Below are positions 5,698 to 12,929 of a stretch of DNA of 13,947 bases, one piece after another (the stretch's first letter is position 1; every line of letters begins with the position of its first letter). The notes under the pieces were generated by a model that was given only the letters and a program-made list of their open reading frames with translations, was not told where the DNA came from and searched no databases. The DNA lies in contig JAHCIE010000057.1 in assembly GCA_026129385.1 (NCBI GenBank), positions 1 through 13,947 of the forward strand, written 5' to 3'. The position numbers and the translations under genes are program-made. This stretch comes from Anaerolineae bacterium (GTDB lineage Bacteria > Chloroflexota > Anaerolineae > Epilineales > JAHCIE01).

Positions 5698-6806
5698 CCA
5701 CCCCGCCGCGCCGCTGCCCGCGGGTGGGGGTTCTGTTCGGTGGCCGCTCAGCCGAGCACGACGTATCCCTCGCCTCCGCCCGCGCTGTCATGGACAACCT
5801 GACGGGGGAGTTTGACGTCGTGCCTATCGGCATCACCCGCGATGGCCGCTGGCTGGCGGGTGGCGACCCGTGGCGGGCGCTGTCGGAGGGCGATGAGAGC
5901 GTCGAGGCAGTCACCCTCACCCCCGACCCGTCAGGGGGCCGCGCCCTGTTGCGCCTGCATCCCCACGAGGGGGAGTCGCCCCGCATCACCGACATCGATG
6001 TCATCTTCCCCGTCCTCCACGGCACGTATGGCGAGGATGGTACGGTTCAGGGATTGCTGGAGCTGGCCGACGTGCCCTATGTAGGTTGCGGCGTCCTCGC
6101 CTCGGCGGTGGGGATGGACAAGGCGATGATGAAGGTCGTGTTCCGCGCCGCCAACCTGCCCGTGCTACCCTATGTGACCTTCCTGCGCCGCGACTGGGAG
6201 AGCGACCCGGAGCGAGTCGTGGCTCTCATCGAGGATGCGCTTCACTACCCGGTCTTCGTCAAGCCGGCCAACCTCGGCTCGTCGGTGGGCATCAGCAAGG
6301 TCAAGGCCGCCGCTGACCTGCCCGCCGCCCTGGACCTGGCCGCCAGCTACGACCGCAAGATTGTCGTCGAGCAGGGTATCAATGCCCGCGATATCGAGAT
6401 CAGCGTATTAGGCAACGACGACGTGGCCGTGTCCGTGGTCGGCGAGATTGTTTCCAGCAACGAGTGGTACGACTACGCCGCCAAATACCTGGACGGCGAG
6501 TCGGAGCCGATCATCCCGGCCCCGGTCGCCCCGGCGGTCGCGGATGAGATTCAACGGCTGGCGATCGAAGCGTACCGCGCCGTCGACGCCAGTGGCTTGA
6601 GTCGCGTCGACTTCCTGATGGACCGCGACACCGGCGAGTTGTGGCTAAGCGAGATCAACACCCTGCCCGGTTTCACCCCTATCAGCATGTACGCCAAGAT
6701 GTGGGCGGCCAGTGGCGTAAGCTACCGCGAACTGTGCCACCGCCTGGTGTACCTCGCCCTCGAACGCCACGCCGAGAAGAGTCGCCGCCGCACTGACCGC
6801 GATTAG
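5694..6806 (+). CDS. ddl: D-alanine--D-alanine ligase
   Basis: This encodes 370 residues, ATP-grasp fold. The enzyme joins two D-alanines for peptidoglycan precursors in the cytoplasm. Visible are the N-terminal VLFGGRSAEHDVS (13-25, with the Glu-His-Asp-Val-Ser signature), HGTYGEDGTVQG (109-120), VFVKPANLGSSVGISK (187-202) binding ATP, the omega loop WYDYAAKYLDGESE (258-271) and the metal-binding C-terminal site SRVDFLM...LSEINTLPGFTPIS (303-331, including D306, E320, N322). The Tyr-rich omega loop (Y259, Y261) indicates D-Ala-D-Ala and not the D-Ala-D-lactate activity of VanA-type enzymes. Translation is coupled to the zinc finger gene by an ATGA overlap. No mur gene is adjacent. It suggests that the organism makes peptidoglycan precursors. 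Confidence 0.95.
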   Translation: MTTPPRRCPRVGVLFGGRSAEHDVSLASARAVMDNLTGEFDVVPIGITRDGRWLAGGDPWRALSEGDESVEAVTLTPDPSGGRALLRLHPHEGESPRITDIDVIFPVLHGTYGEDGTVQGLLELADVPYVGCGVLASAVGMDKAMMKVVFRAANLPVLPYVTFLRRDWESDPERVVALIEDALHYPVFVKPANLGSSVGISKVKAAADLPAALDLAASYDRKIVVEQGINARDIEISVLGNDDVAVSVVGEIVSSNEWYDYAAKYLDGESEPIIPAPVAPAVADEIQRLAIEAYRAVDASGLSRVDFLMDRDTGELWLSEINTLPGFTPISMYAKMWAASGVSYRELCHRLVYLALERHAEKSRRRTDRD

Positions 6807-6862
6807 CTATGACGTCTCTCACACCTGGCCTGCCAACTCCGCCCTAGCCTGACACGCTCGAT

Positions 6863-6919
6863 TGTGCTATCCTGGACGTGGAACCATTGTTGCCCTCTAG
6901 CCGTCTATTGGACTATACT
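6863..6919 (+). promoter_or_regulatory. Two candidate promoters of the universal stress protein gene
   Basis: TTGCCC (6890-6895), 18 bases, then TATACT (6914-6919) is the better candidate, with a start near 6926. A second, TGTGCTATCCT (6863-6873), is an extended -10 sharing the TGTGCTAT octamer with the rnz promoter. GAGG/GGGAG at 6962-6968 serves the ATG at 6971. No terminator is visible after ddl (6806), so read-through is also possible. Confidence 0.5.
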
Positions 6920-6970
6920 CTGGAAACCGGTGGCACATCTGTTCCTACCGGGCTAGAAGTCGAGGGAGCG

Positions 6971-7420
6971 ATGTACAAGAACATTCTGGTCTACCTGGAC
7001 GACCCCCTCCACGCGGGGTCGACCATCGAGCAGGTGGAGGAGCTGGCTAGCACCTTCGACAGCCACGTCATCCTCGCCCAGGTGGTCGTCCCTGAGCCGA
7101 TGGGTGGGAATCCCTGGGCCGGGGCCTTCATGGACGAAGTTCCTGCAATGGATGCCGAGGCGATGCTGGCGCGATGGCGAGCCAGGCTCATCGAGCAGGG
7201 GGTGGGGACCCACGTCTCCGTTCTGCCAGGCTATGATTCCGTCGCCGAGACCATTGTGGCCCACGCCCGCGCGCACCATATCGACCTGATCGTCATGCCC
7301 CCCCACCTCAACATCGACCTGTTGGGCTGGTCGGCGGAGGGTGTGACTGAACAGGTCGTCCGCTCAGCCCCGTGCGACGTCCTTGTGGCGCGCGACGGTG
7401 ACGAGCGCGACCCAGACTGA
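6971..7420 (+). CDS. Universal stress protein (UspA family)
   Basis: This encodes 149 residues, one Usp domain. The ATG at 6971 is chosen because it follows GAGGGAG and begins with the typical MYKNILVYLDDPLHA strand. The open frame runs upstream to 6878 but the extra residues do not fit the family. HIDLIVMPPH (103-112) and VTEQVVRSAPCDVLVAR (125-141) match the second half of the fold. The ATP-binding pattern of UspA relatives (G-2x-G-9x-G-S/T) is not intact: the first glycines are replaced by P110 and P111, and G124 is followed by Val instead of Ser or Thr. It may therefore be a non-ATP-binding member. Usp proteins are cytoplasmic, dimeric and induced by stress, and a specific role cannot be given. 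A strong terminator follows at 7462-7504. Confidence 0.85.
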   Translation: MYKNILVYLDDPLHAGSTIEQVEELASTFDSHVILAQVVVPEPMGGNPWAGAFMDEVPAMDAEAMLARWRARLIEQGVGTHVSVLPGYDSVAETIVAHARAHHIDLIVMPPHLNIDLLGWSAEGVTEQVVRSAPCDVLVARDGDERDPD

Positions 7421-7461
7421 GCGCCTCCCCCAGGCCCCGTCGCCTGAAGCGGCTATAGTTG

Positions 7462-7504
7462 AACGCGCGGGGGACCAGGACAAGAGCCTGGTCCCCCGCG
7501 CGTT
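7462..7504. terminator. Strong bidirectional terminator
   Basis: CGCGCGGGGGACCAGG (7464-7479) and CCTGGTCCCCCGCGCG (7487-7502) are perfect 16-bp complements around a 7-base loop. Two more A-T pairs extend the stem. It lies between convergent stops at 7420 (+) and 7519 (-). The T tract after it is short on both strands, but the stem is very stable. Confidence 0.85.
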
Positions 7505-7518
7505 TGCCAATTGGCCCG

Positions 7519-7998
7519 TTACGGCAACGGCTGAATCTCGGCGACCCGCAGCAATGGCGGGCACTGGGGCGGCCCCTCCTCGGTCATACCGCGCGCCTGG
7601 ACGTACTGGCCGGTGTACACCTCCAGGTTGACCCGGTCCGACACCAGATAGTAGGCAATGCTCATGTCCACGCCGCAGACCGGCCCCGGCCCGCGCGACA
7701 GGCTGAAGCGGGCCGAGGCCCAGCATGTCTGCGCGCCATCGGGCGGCAGGGCACATACGTAGCCCGTCACCGGGGTAGGCGTGATGGGCGGCGGCAGGCC
7801 GGGGGTGGCCGTGGCCCGCACGCTGTCGACGCGGCGCGCCACCAACGGCAGATACAGCGGGTAAGGGGTGGGGGTAGTCACAGGGGCGGCCAACGAGTCG
7901 GAGGCGGCGGGCGGCGCGGCTAGCCACAGACTCGCCACCGCCAGAAGCACGACAGCCACGAGCGCGGCCACCGCCGCCCCCCGCGCCTCAGTCCTCAC
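7519..7998 (-). CDS. Small exported protein with LYLPLVAR motif, possible OB-like domain
   Basis: This encodes 159 residues from the GTG at 7998. This start gives a compact signal peptide or anchor (MRTEARG, hydrophobic 8-28). A GTG at 8019 would add 7 residues, and neither start has a clear ribosome binding site. A Thr/Pro-rich linker (41-79) contains YPLYLPLVAR at 46-55, like the C-terminal tail encoded at 1-138. The C-terminal part (80-159) has four cysteines (C82, C92, C108, C146) and a pattern (VNLEVYTGQYVQARGM ... CPPLLRVAEIQPLP) that resembles a small OB-fold barrel. This is a guess. The gene overlaps the end of ftsK by 11 bases and is probably translated by coupling. No known function. 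Confidence 0.7.
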   Translation of the reverse strand: MRTEARGAAVAALVAVVLLAVASLWLAAPPAASDSLAAPVTTPTPYPLYLPLVARRVDSVRATATPGLPPPITPTPVTGYVCALPPDGAQTCWASARFSLSRGPGPVCGVDMSIAYYLVSDRVNLEVYTGQYVQARGMTEEGPPQCPPLLRVAEIQPLP

Positions 7999-10297
7999 GA
8001 CTCTCGGCCCATACGTCACCCGCCGGCCCCGCGCGCGTTACGGCATCGTCGTCGAGGCGGGTCATATCATCCTCGTCGTCCTCCACCAGCACGATGCGGC
8101 TTCGCCCATTGTCGGCGGCCATCACCACGCCGCGCTCCTCCAGCTCATCCAGCAGGCGCGCCGCGCGGGGGTAGCCGATGCGCAGCCGACGCTGGAGGAA
8201 GGACACCGACGCCGTGCGATGCTGGCGGACCAGGGCCGTGGCCTCAGCAATCAGCTTCTCGTCGGCCGAGTCGTCCTCGCCGATGAAATCCTCCCAGGGG
8301 GCCGCGTCGGCGCGCGGGGACGTCGGCCCGCCGACGCGCCGCCAGTACTTCACCAGCTTGTCTAGCTCGCGGTCGGTCACAAACGCGCCTTGCAGGCGCT
8401 CGGGGGCCGGGGCGTCGGGGGCCATGAACAGCATGTCGCCGCGCCCCAGCAGCTTCTCTGCGCCGACACTGTCGAGAATCACCCGCGAGTCGATGGAACT
8501 CGCCACAGCGAAGGCGATACGGGCCGGGAAGTTGGCCTTGATGAGGCCGGTCACCACATCGGTGGATGGGCGCTGCGTCGCCAGAATGAGGTGGATGCCG
8601 GTGGCGCGGGCCAGTTGCGCCAGGCGACAGATCAGCCGCTCCGCCTCCTCGGCGGCCACCATCATCAGGTCGGCCAGCTCGTCGACGATGATGACGAGAT
8701 AGGGCAACGTCTGGCCCGTGGTGGTGACGACTCGCTTGTTGTAGCCATCGATGTTGCGCACACCCAACGCCGCGAACACCTGGTAGCGGCGCTCCATTTC
8801 CTTGATGGCCCAGCGCAGCGCGCCGACAACCTCGTCCATCTCCACCACCACCGGCGCCAGCAAGTGGGGCACGCCGTTGAAGCCCACCAACTCGACGCGC
8901 TTGGGATCGACCAGCATCAGCCTGAGCGTCTCCGGCGTATTATTGAAGAGCAGGCAGGCGATGATGGCGTTAATGCACACCGACTTGCCTGACCCCGTTG
9001 CGCCCGCGATGAGCAGGTGGGGCATCTTCGCCAGGTCGGCGACGGCCGGCGCGCCGCGCACCGTCTCGCCCAGGACCAGGCGCAGCATCGAGGGCATCTT
9101 CTGGTAAGCTGGCGACTCCATCAGATTGCGCAGCGCGACCCGCGAGGCATTGGCGTTCGGCACTTCGATACCGACGACGTTGCGGCCCGGCACCGGCGCT
9201 TCCAGGCGCAAGGAGGGGGCAGCCAGAGCCAGCGCCAGATCATTCTGGAGCGACATGATCTTGCTGACCTTGATCTTGCGCCGCTCGACTGTCCCGTCCG
9301 GCAGCCGTCGCTCGATGAAGCCTGGCTCAATGCCGTACTGGGTAACGGTCGGCCCCTGGTTCACCGAGACAACCCGCGCCGGAATCCCAAAGGCCGCCAG
9401 CGTTTCCTCGATGATCTGGCTGCGCTCGCGCACCTCGTCCTCGCGGTAGCGGACGGGCGAGCCACGGTCGAGGATGTCCAACGGGGGCAGCATCGGCAAA
9501 ACGGCCGTGGTAGCCGTGACAGGCGCGGGTGTATCGGTGGGCTGCTTCTTGCCACCCTTGCTACCCTTGCCGCCGCGCGTCGCGCCCGGCGTGGGCCTGG
9601 CCTCCGCCACAGCCAGCGGCTCATCGTCGTCTGGCTCGTCCATCGCGGGCGGAGCCATCACGCGCGGCTTGCGGGGCAGGGCAGCCGTGGCGGAGGATGG
9701 TTCGGGGGCGAAGGGCAGGCGCAGGGCCGTCAGCCCCTGCCGTCCACGGGTCAGCATCTCGCGGGGGGTGCGTGTGGTCACGCCGACCAGGGCGAGCAGG
9801 AGGATAGCGAGCCAGGCCAGAATCGCCAGCCAGGGGGTAATGACATCGGCCACGCCCCAAAAGAGTCCGTAGCCCACCAGCCCGCCGCCCTGTCCCGCGT
9901 AGGCGCGCTCGGTGGCCGAGCCGCCGCCCGCCACGGCCAACAAGGCAACGGCGGCAAACAGGGCGATCTCGGCCCACATCACTCGATACCAGGGTGTCTC
10001 GCGGCCATGCCAGCGCTGCGTCAGGAGCCAGACCCCGGCCACACCCAGTAGGGCTGTCATCGGCAGGGCAGCCCAGCCGAAGGCCCGTCGCACGTTAGTC
10101 GCCCACAGGTCGGTCAGGCTACCGCGATTGACCGCCAGGAGGCTGAGCAGAGTGATGACGCTGAGGATGAGCAGAAGCGCGCCGACGGCCTCGGCGGGGC
10201 GGATGGGCCACGCGGGGGCCTCGTCGTCCGTTGCAGGGGCCAGGGGACGCTGGGGCGGGGGTGTCTCAGGCGGCTGACGCCTTGCGCGGCGGGCCAT
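7988..10297 (-). CDS. ftsK: FtsK/SpoIIIE-type DNA translocase
   Basis: This encodes 769 residues. FtsK is a septal DNA pump that clears and aligns chromosomes at division. The N-terminus has four membrane segments (about 36-56, 76-93, 108-124, 153-173) followed by a Pro/Gly/Lys-rich linker (175-265). The motor has an alpha domain (290-410, NQGPTVTQYGIEPG, NDLALALAA), Walker A GATGSGKS (432-439), LVDPKRVEL, Walker B LVIIVDE (534-540) and LATQRPSTDVVTGLIKAN. The C-terminal gamma winged helix (682-726, FLQRRLRIGYPRAARLLDELEERG) would read polar KOPS/SRS-like DNA signals. The ATG at 10297 follows GAGG. Compared with the usual alpha domain, about 12 residues (near 327-341, RRLPDGTVERR) are inserted. 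The gene follows the S1-domain gene, with a hairpin between, and overlaps the exported-protein gene. Confidence 0.95.
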   Translation of the reverse strand: MARRARRQPPETPPPQRPLAPATDDEAPAWPIRPAEAVGALLLILSVITLLSLLAVNRGSLTDLWATNVRRAFGWAALPMTALLGVAGVWLLTQRWHGRETPWYRVMWAEIALFAAVALLAVAGGGSATERAYAGQGGGLVGYGLFWGVADVITPWLAILAWLAILLLALVGVTTRTPREMLTRGRQGLTALRLPFAPEPSSATAALPRKPRVMAPPAMDEPDDDEPLAVAEARPTPGATRGGKGSKGGKKQPTDTPAPVTATTAVLPMLPPLDILDRGSPVRYREDEVRERSQIIEETLAAFGIPARVVSVNQGPTVTQYGIEPGFIERRLPDGTVERRKIKVSKIMSLQNDLALALAAPSLRLEAPVPGRNVVGIEVPNANASRVALRNLMESPAYQKMPSMLRLVLGETVRGAPAVADLAKMPHLLIAGATGSGKSVCINAIIACLLFNNTPETLRLMLVDPKRVELVGFNGVPHLLAPVVVEMDEVVGALRWAIKEMERRYQVFAALGVRNIDGYNKRVVTTTGQTLPYLVIIVDELADLMMVAAEEAERLICRLAQLARATGIHLILATQRPSTDVVTGLIKANFPARIAFAVASSIDSRVILDSVGAEKLLGRGDMLFMAPDAPAPERLQGAFVTDRELDKLVKYWRRVGGPTSPRADAAPWEDFIGEDDSADEKLIAEATALVRQHRTASVSFLQRRLRIGYPRAARLLDELEERGVVMAADNGRSRIVLVEDDEDDMTRLDDDAVTRAGPAGDVWAESRED

Positions 10298-10318
10298 GCG
10301 GGAACCTCATTCAATCAT

Positions 10319-10368
10319 ACGGGCGGGAGGCGGGCCGCCTGTCAGGCTCGCCCTCCCCTCCCGCCCGT
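10319..10368 (-). terminator. Hairpin between the S1 gene and ftsK (terminator or leader)
   Basis: ACGGGCGGGAGG (10319-10330) and CCTCCCGCCCGT (10357-10368) form a perfect 12-bp stem with a loop that can fold further (GGGC/GCCC). On the minus strand it begins 27 bases after the S1 stop and ends 21 bases before the ftsK start. It lacks a T run (atgattgaatg follows). TATGAT at 10314-10319 could be a weak -10 for ftsK. It could therefore attenuate read-through from the strong S1 promoter into ftsK. Confidence 0.55.
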
Positions 10369-10395
10369 GCGGCCTTGAACTCGACGCGGAGCCGC

Positions 10396-11397
10396 TCAGG
10401 GCGCTATCCCGTTGGGCTTCGGCTCCGCGACGTAGGCCTGGCGCAGGCTCAGCCCCAACCGCCGGTTGTGCGGGTCAATGTTCAGCACCCGCAGCGTCAC
10501 CGTGTCGCCTTCCTCCACCACGTTGCGGGGATGGAGGAAATTGCCATCGGCCAGTTCCGAGATGTGGATGAGACCCTCCAGACCCTCTTCGATGCGCACG
10601 AATGCGCCGAAGTCGACGACGTTGGTGACGACACCGCTCACCAGTTGGCCGGGCACGTAGCGCGCCTCCACCGTCGCCCAGGGGTCGGGCCGCAGCCGCT
10701 TCAGGCTCAATGCCACGCGCCGCTGGCCGCGGTCGACGTGCATGACCAGCACGTCCACATCCTGGCCGACCGCGACAACCTCGCTAGGATGGGCGACGCG
10801 CTGCCAGGACAACTCCGAGATATGGATGAGGCCATCGATACCGGCCAGATCGACGAACGCGCCGAAGTGGCAGATACTGCGCACGCGGCCGCTCACGTCC
10901 TGGCCTTCTTCCAATTGCGCCAGGCGCGCATCTACACCGCCGCCCGTCCAGATGGCCGCGCGCTCTGAAAGGATGATGCGGTTGCGGTTGCGGTCCAGCT
11001 CGATAAGCTTCAAGTCAAGGTCCTGGCCCATGCGCCGTTCCAGCTCGAGCCGCAGCTCCTCGCCTTCCATACGGCGGGGCAGGTCATTGAGCTGTGAGGC
11101 GGGAACGAAGCCCACGGCGTCCGGCAAGCGAACCAGCAGGCCGCCTCGGTTGCAGCCGATGACACGCCCCTTGAGAATCGCGCCCTCATCGAAGTGAGCC
11201 TTGAGCACCGCCCATTGGTCGCGGGTCGGCGCGCCCAGGCCGTTGATCCGATCATGGGCGAGGAGTCGGCCCCCCTCGCCGTTCCAGTCACGGGGGGGCT
11301 GCTCGAAAGCAACCTCGCCCTGCGACAGGAGTGCGTCCCAATACGTCTCATCCTCCGGTTGGGCCCATGGGGGCGTGTCATCGGGGCGGCCCGTCAT
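10396..11397 (-). CDS. S1 RNA-binding protein with three S1 domains (RpsA-like)
   Basis: This encodes 333 residues. It has an acidic, low-similarity N-terminus (1-70), then three S1/OB domains at about 72-146, 165-233 and 249-319. The last two are canonical (SICHFGAFVDLAGIDGLIHISELS and VVDFGAFVRIEEGLEGLIHISELA regions, each ending in RRVALSLK or RRLGLSLR). The first is divergent (CNRGGLLVRLPDAVGFVPASQL). Such proteins bind single-stranded RNA, and the usual bacterial example is ribosomal protein S1 with four to six domains. Three-domain proteins may serve as short S1 or as RNA-decay/translation factors. The ATG at 11397 follows GGAGAG. The gene has a perfect consensus promoter and a structured 140-base leader upstream, which suggests high expression with possible autoregulation. 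Confidence 0.88.
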   Translation of the reverse strand: MTGRPDDTPPWAQPEDETYWDALLSQGEVAFEQPPRDWNGEGGRLLAHDRINGLGAPTRDQWAVLKAHFDEGAILKGRVIGCNRGGLLVRLPDAVGFVPASQLNDLPRRMEGEELRLELERRMGQDLDLKLIELDRNRNRIILSERAAIWTGGGVDARLAQLEEGQDVSGRVRSICHFGAFVDLAGIDGLIHISELSWQRVAHPSEVVAVGQDVDVLVMHVDRGQRRVALSLKRLRPDPWATVEARYVPGQLVSGVVTNVVDFGAFVRIEEGLEGLIHISELADGNFLHPRNVVEEGDTVTLRVLNIDPHNRRLGLSLRQAYVAEPKPNGIAP

Positions 11398-11482
11398 ATC
11401 CTACTCTCCTCGCCTGCTTCATCGAATTAGAATGTCCGGAACGTACCGAATCGGCCGTCGCGGCTAACCATGAATAGGACAA

Positions 11483-11533
11483 CGACACGCCCAGGTGTCG
11501 CGCACGAGGCAGTGCGGGTAGGTATCCTGGGCG
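11483..11533 (-). promoter_or_regulatory. Structured 5' leader of the S1 gene with pseudoknot potential
   Basis: In the minus-strand transcript the order is: CGCCCAGG (11533-11526), hairpin CGCAC-tgcctc-GTGCG (11516-11501), hairpin CGACAC-CTGGGC-GTGTCG (11500-11483). The loop CTGGGC with its flanks is exactly complementary to the first segment over 8 bases. The RNA could therefore form either a long-range stem or a loop-upstream pseudoknot. It lies just downstream of the predicted start site (about 11538) and about 85 bases before the ATG. Leader control of S1 synthesis by S1 itself is known in E. coli. Here it is inferred. Confidence 0.45.
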
Positions 11534-11544
11534 CGAGCGGCGCT

Positions 11545-11573
11545 ATTATAAGCCTGCCCTAGCCCGATGTCAA
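11545..11573 (-). promoter_or_regulatory. Perfect consensus sigma70 promoter for the S1 gene
   Basis: On the minus strand TTGACA (11568-11573) is followed after exactly 17 bases by TATAAT (11545-11550). Both hexamers match the consensus at all positions. The start site is predicted near 11538, leaving a 140-base leader to the ATG at 11397. The -35 begins only 9 bases past the stop of the NuoN-like gene (11583) and no terminator lies between. Confidence 0.88.
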
Positions 11574-11582
11574 ACAGCCGCC

Positions 11583-12929
11583 CTATGGCAGGAACCGCAG
11601 CGTCGCCAGGGCCGACATGATCGGCCCCAGCGCCAGTTGGGGGAACAGGCCGAGGACGATCAGCCCCAGTGTCAGCCCACCAATCAGGATCGATAGGCCC
11701 AGCGGCGTCTCGCGCGCGTGCCCCTCACCAGGTTCCACCAGAGTCACCAGCAGCCGAAACACGCTCAGGGCCATCAGGACCATACCCGGCGCCAGCAGAT
11801 AGGCGAGGACGGGGGCAGCGTCAAACGCAGCGCGGTAGATGAGCCACGCCGCCGGAAAGCCGGCCAGCGGTGGGAACGCCGCAAAGGCGGCCGCCGCCAC
11901 TCCCAACGCCACGCCGGCCGGCGGCACGTGACGGCCCATGCCGCGCAGGTCATCCCAGTGTGTCGCCAGGTTCGGAACGGCGCGGAAGCCCGCCGTAGCG
12001 ACCAGAATCGCGAGCGTGCGGTTCACCAGCGCCAACGCGGCCCCGCCTGCCCCCTGCTGGACAAACAACCCAAAGCCGACGACCGCGATGCCCGTACTAA
12101 AAATCATGGCATACGCGAACCAGTGGCGTGGGGTGGGAGCCGCCAGCGCCAACGCACCGCCCAGGATGACGCTCGCCAGGCCGCCCAGGATGAACGTGTA
12201 GATGAGGGGCGTCACAGTCAGCAGCCAATCATACTCGGTCAGCAAGCGCAGCACAAGGCCCAGGATGCCCAGCTGCCCGACGATGCCTAGCCAGGCCGTC
12301 ACCTGGAAAGGGGCCGTCTCGGTGACGCGCGGCAGCCAGAAGTGGAGGGGGATGAGGGCCAGGCTAAGGCCCGCAGCAACGGCGAAGAGCGCGGCGGCCA
12401 GGCGCGCCGTCGCCTCGTCGGGGTTTTGGGCGTGGAATTCGGCCAGGGATAGGCCCATCAGACCGATGGCCCCGCTCATGATGGTCACCACCAGATAGCC
12501 CAGCGTACCCCACGGCCGCCGCGCTGGTCCCTCGAGGGCCGGGAAGACAATGAGCAGGCCGCCAATCTGCATCGCAAGGAATGCCAGCGGGAGCGGGCGC
12601 AGGGTGAGGGCGAACAGCGTCAAGCCTGTCGCCACCAGGACGGCCGGCATGACGAAGCTCCATCCCGGCCGCGCCAACTCCAGCGCGCCGAACAGCGCCA
12701 GTACCGCCCAAAGCGCCAACACCAGCAGGCGGATGGCCGACGACCACTCCAGCGCCAGGCCTGCGGCCAGGGGAAAGGTGCGCTCGGTGGGCAGAGAGGC
12801 GCAGGCCAGCAGGCCGATGACACCCACGGCAACGGCGAGCGCGCCACCCAGTCGGTGAACGCCGCGCGTCAGCCACGCCACGCCGCCCGCCAGGATCGGG
12901 AGGGTAAGGGCAAAGGCCAGGCTGTTCAC
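11583..12929 (-). CDS. NuoN/Mrp-like membrane transporter subunit lacking key charges
   Basis: This encodes 448 residues with about 13-14 hydrophobic segments. It resembles the proton-conducting subunits of complex I and Mrp antiporters (Proton_antipo_M): IPLHFWLPRVTETAPFQVTAWLG (193-215) corresponds to the TM7-8 signature (xPFHxWxP...EGAPxPVTA) and FPPLAGFPAAWLIY (352-365) to TM12. Aligned by eye, the charged residues used for ion translocation are replaced: Q121 for the TM5 Glu, S189 for the TM7 Lys, A361 for the TM12 Lys/Glu, with R268 possibly at the TM8 Lys. It probably does not pump by the usual route. It starts with GTG, overlapping the previous gene by 4 bases (GTGA), so it is the third gene of a coupled membrane operon. 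The partner complex is unknown. Confidence 0.75.
   Translation of the reverse strand: MNSLAFALTLPILAGGVAWLTRGVHRLGGALAVAVGVIGLLACASLPTERTFPLAAGLALEWSSAIRLLVLALWAVLALFGALELARPGWSFVMPAVLVATGLTLFALTLRPLPLAFLAMQIGGLLIVFPALEGPARRPWGTLGYLVVTIMSGAIGLMGLSLAEFHAQNPDEATARLAAALFAVAAGLSLALIPLHFWLPRVTETAPFQVTAWLGIVGQLGILGLVLRLLTEYDWLLTVTPLIYTFILGGLASVILGGALALAAPTPRHWFAYAMIFSTGIAVVGFGLFVQQGAGGAALALVNRTLAILVATAGFRAVPNLATHWDDLRGMGRHVPPAGVALGVAAAAFAAFPPLAGFPAAWLIYRAAFDAAPVLAYLLAPGMVLMALSVFRLLVTLVEPGEGHARETPLGLSILIGGLTLGLIVLGLFPQLALGPIMSALATLRFLP

Noticed and set aside
5694..6806. VanA-type D-Ala-D-lactate ligase
   Set aside because: The omega loop has YDYAAKY with the Tyr typical of D-Ala-D-Ala ligases, and there are no vanH or vanX neighbours.
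9017..10051. Plus-strand open frame of 344 codons
   Set aside because: It is antisense to the N-terminal half of ftsK, and its Arg/Gly/Gln-rich translation has no motif.
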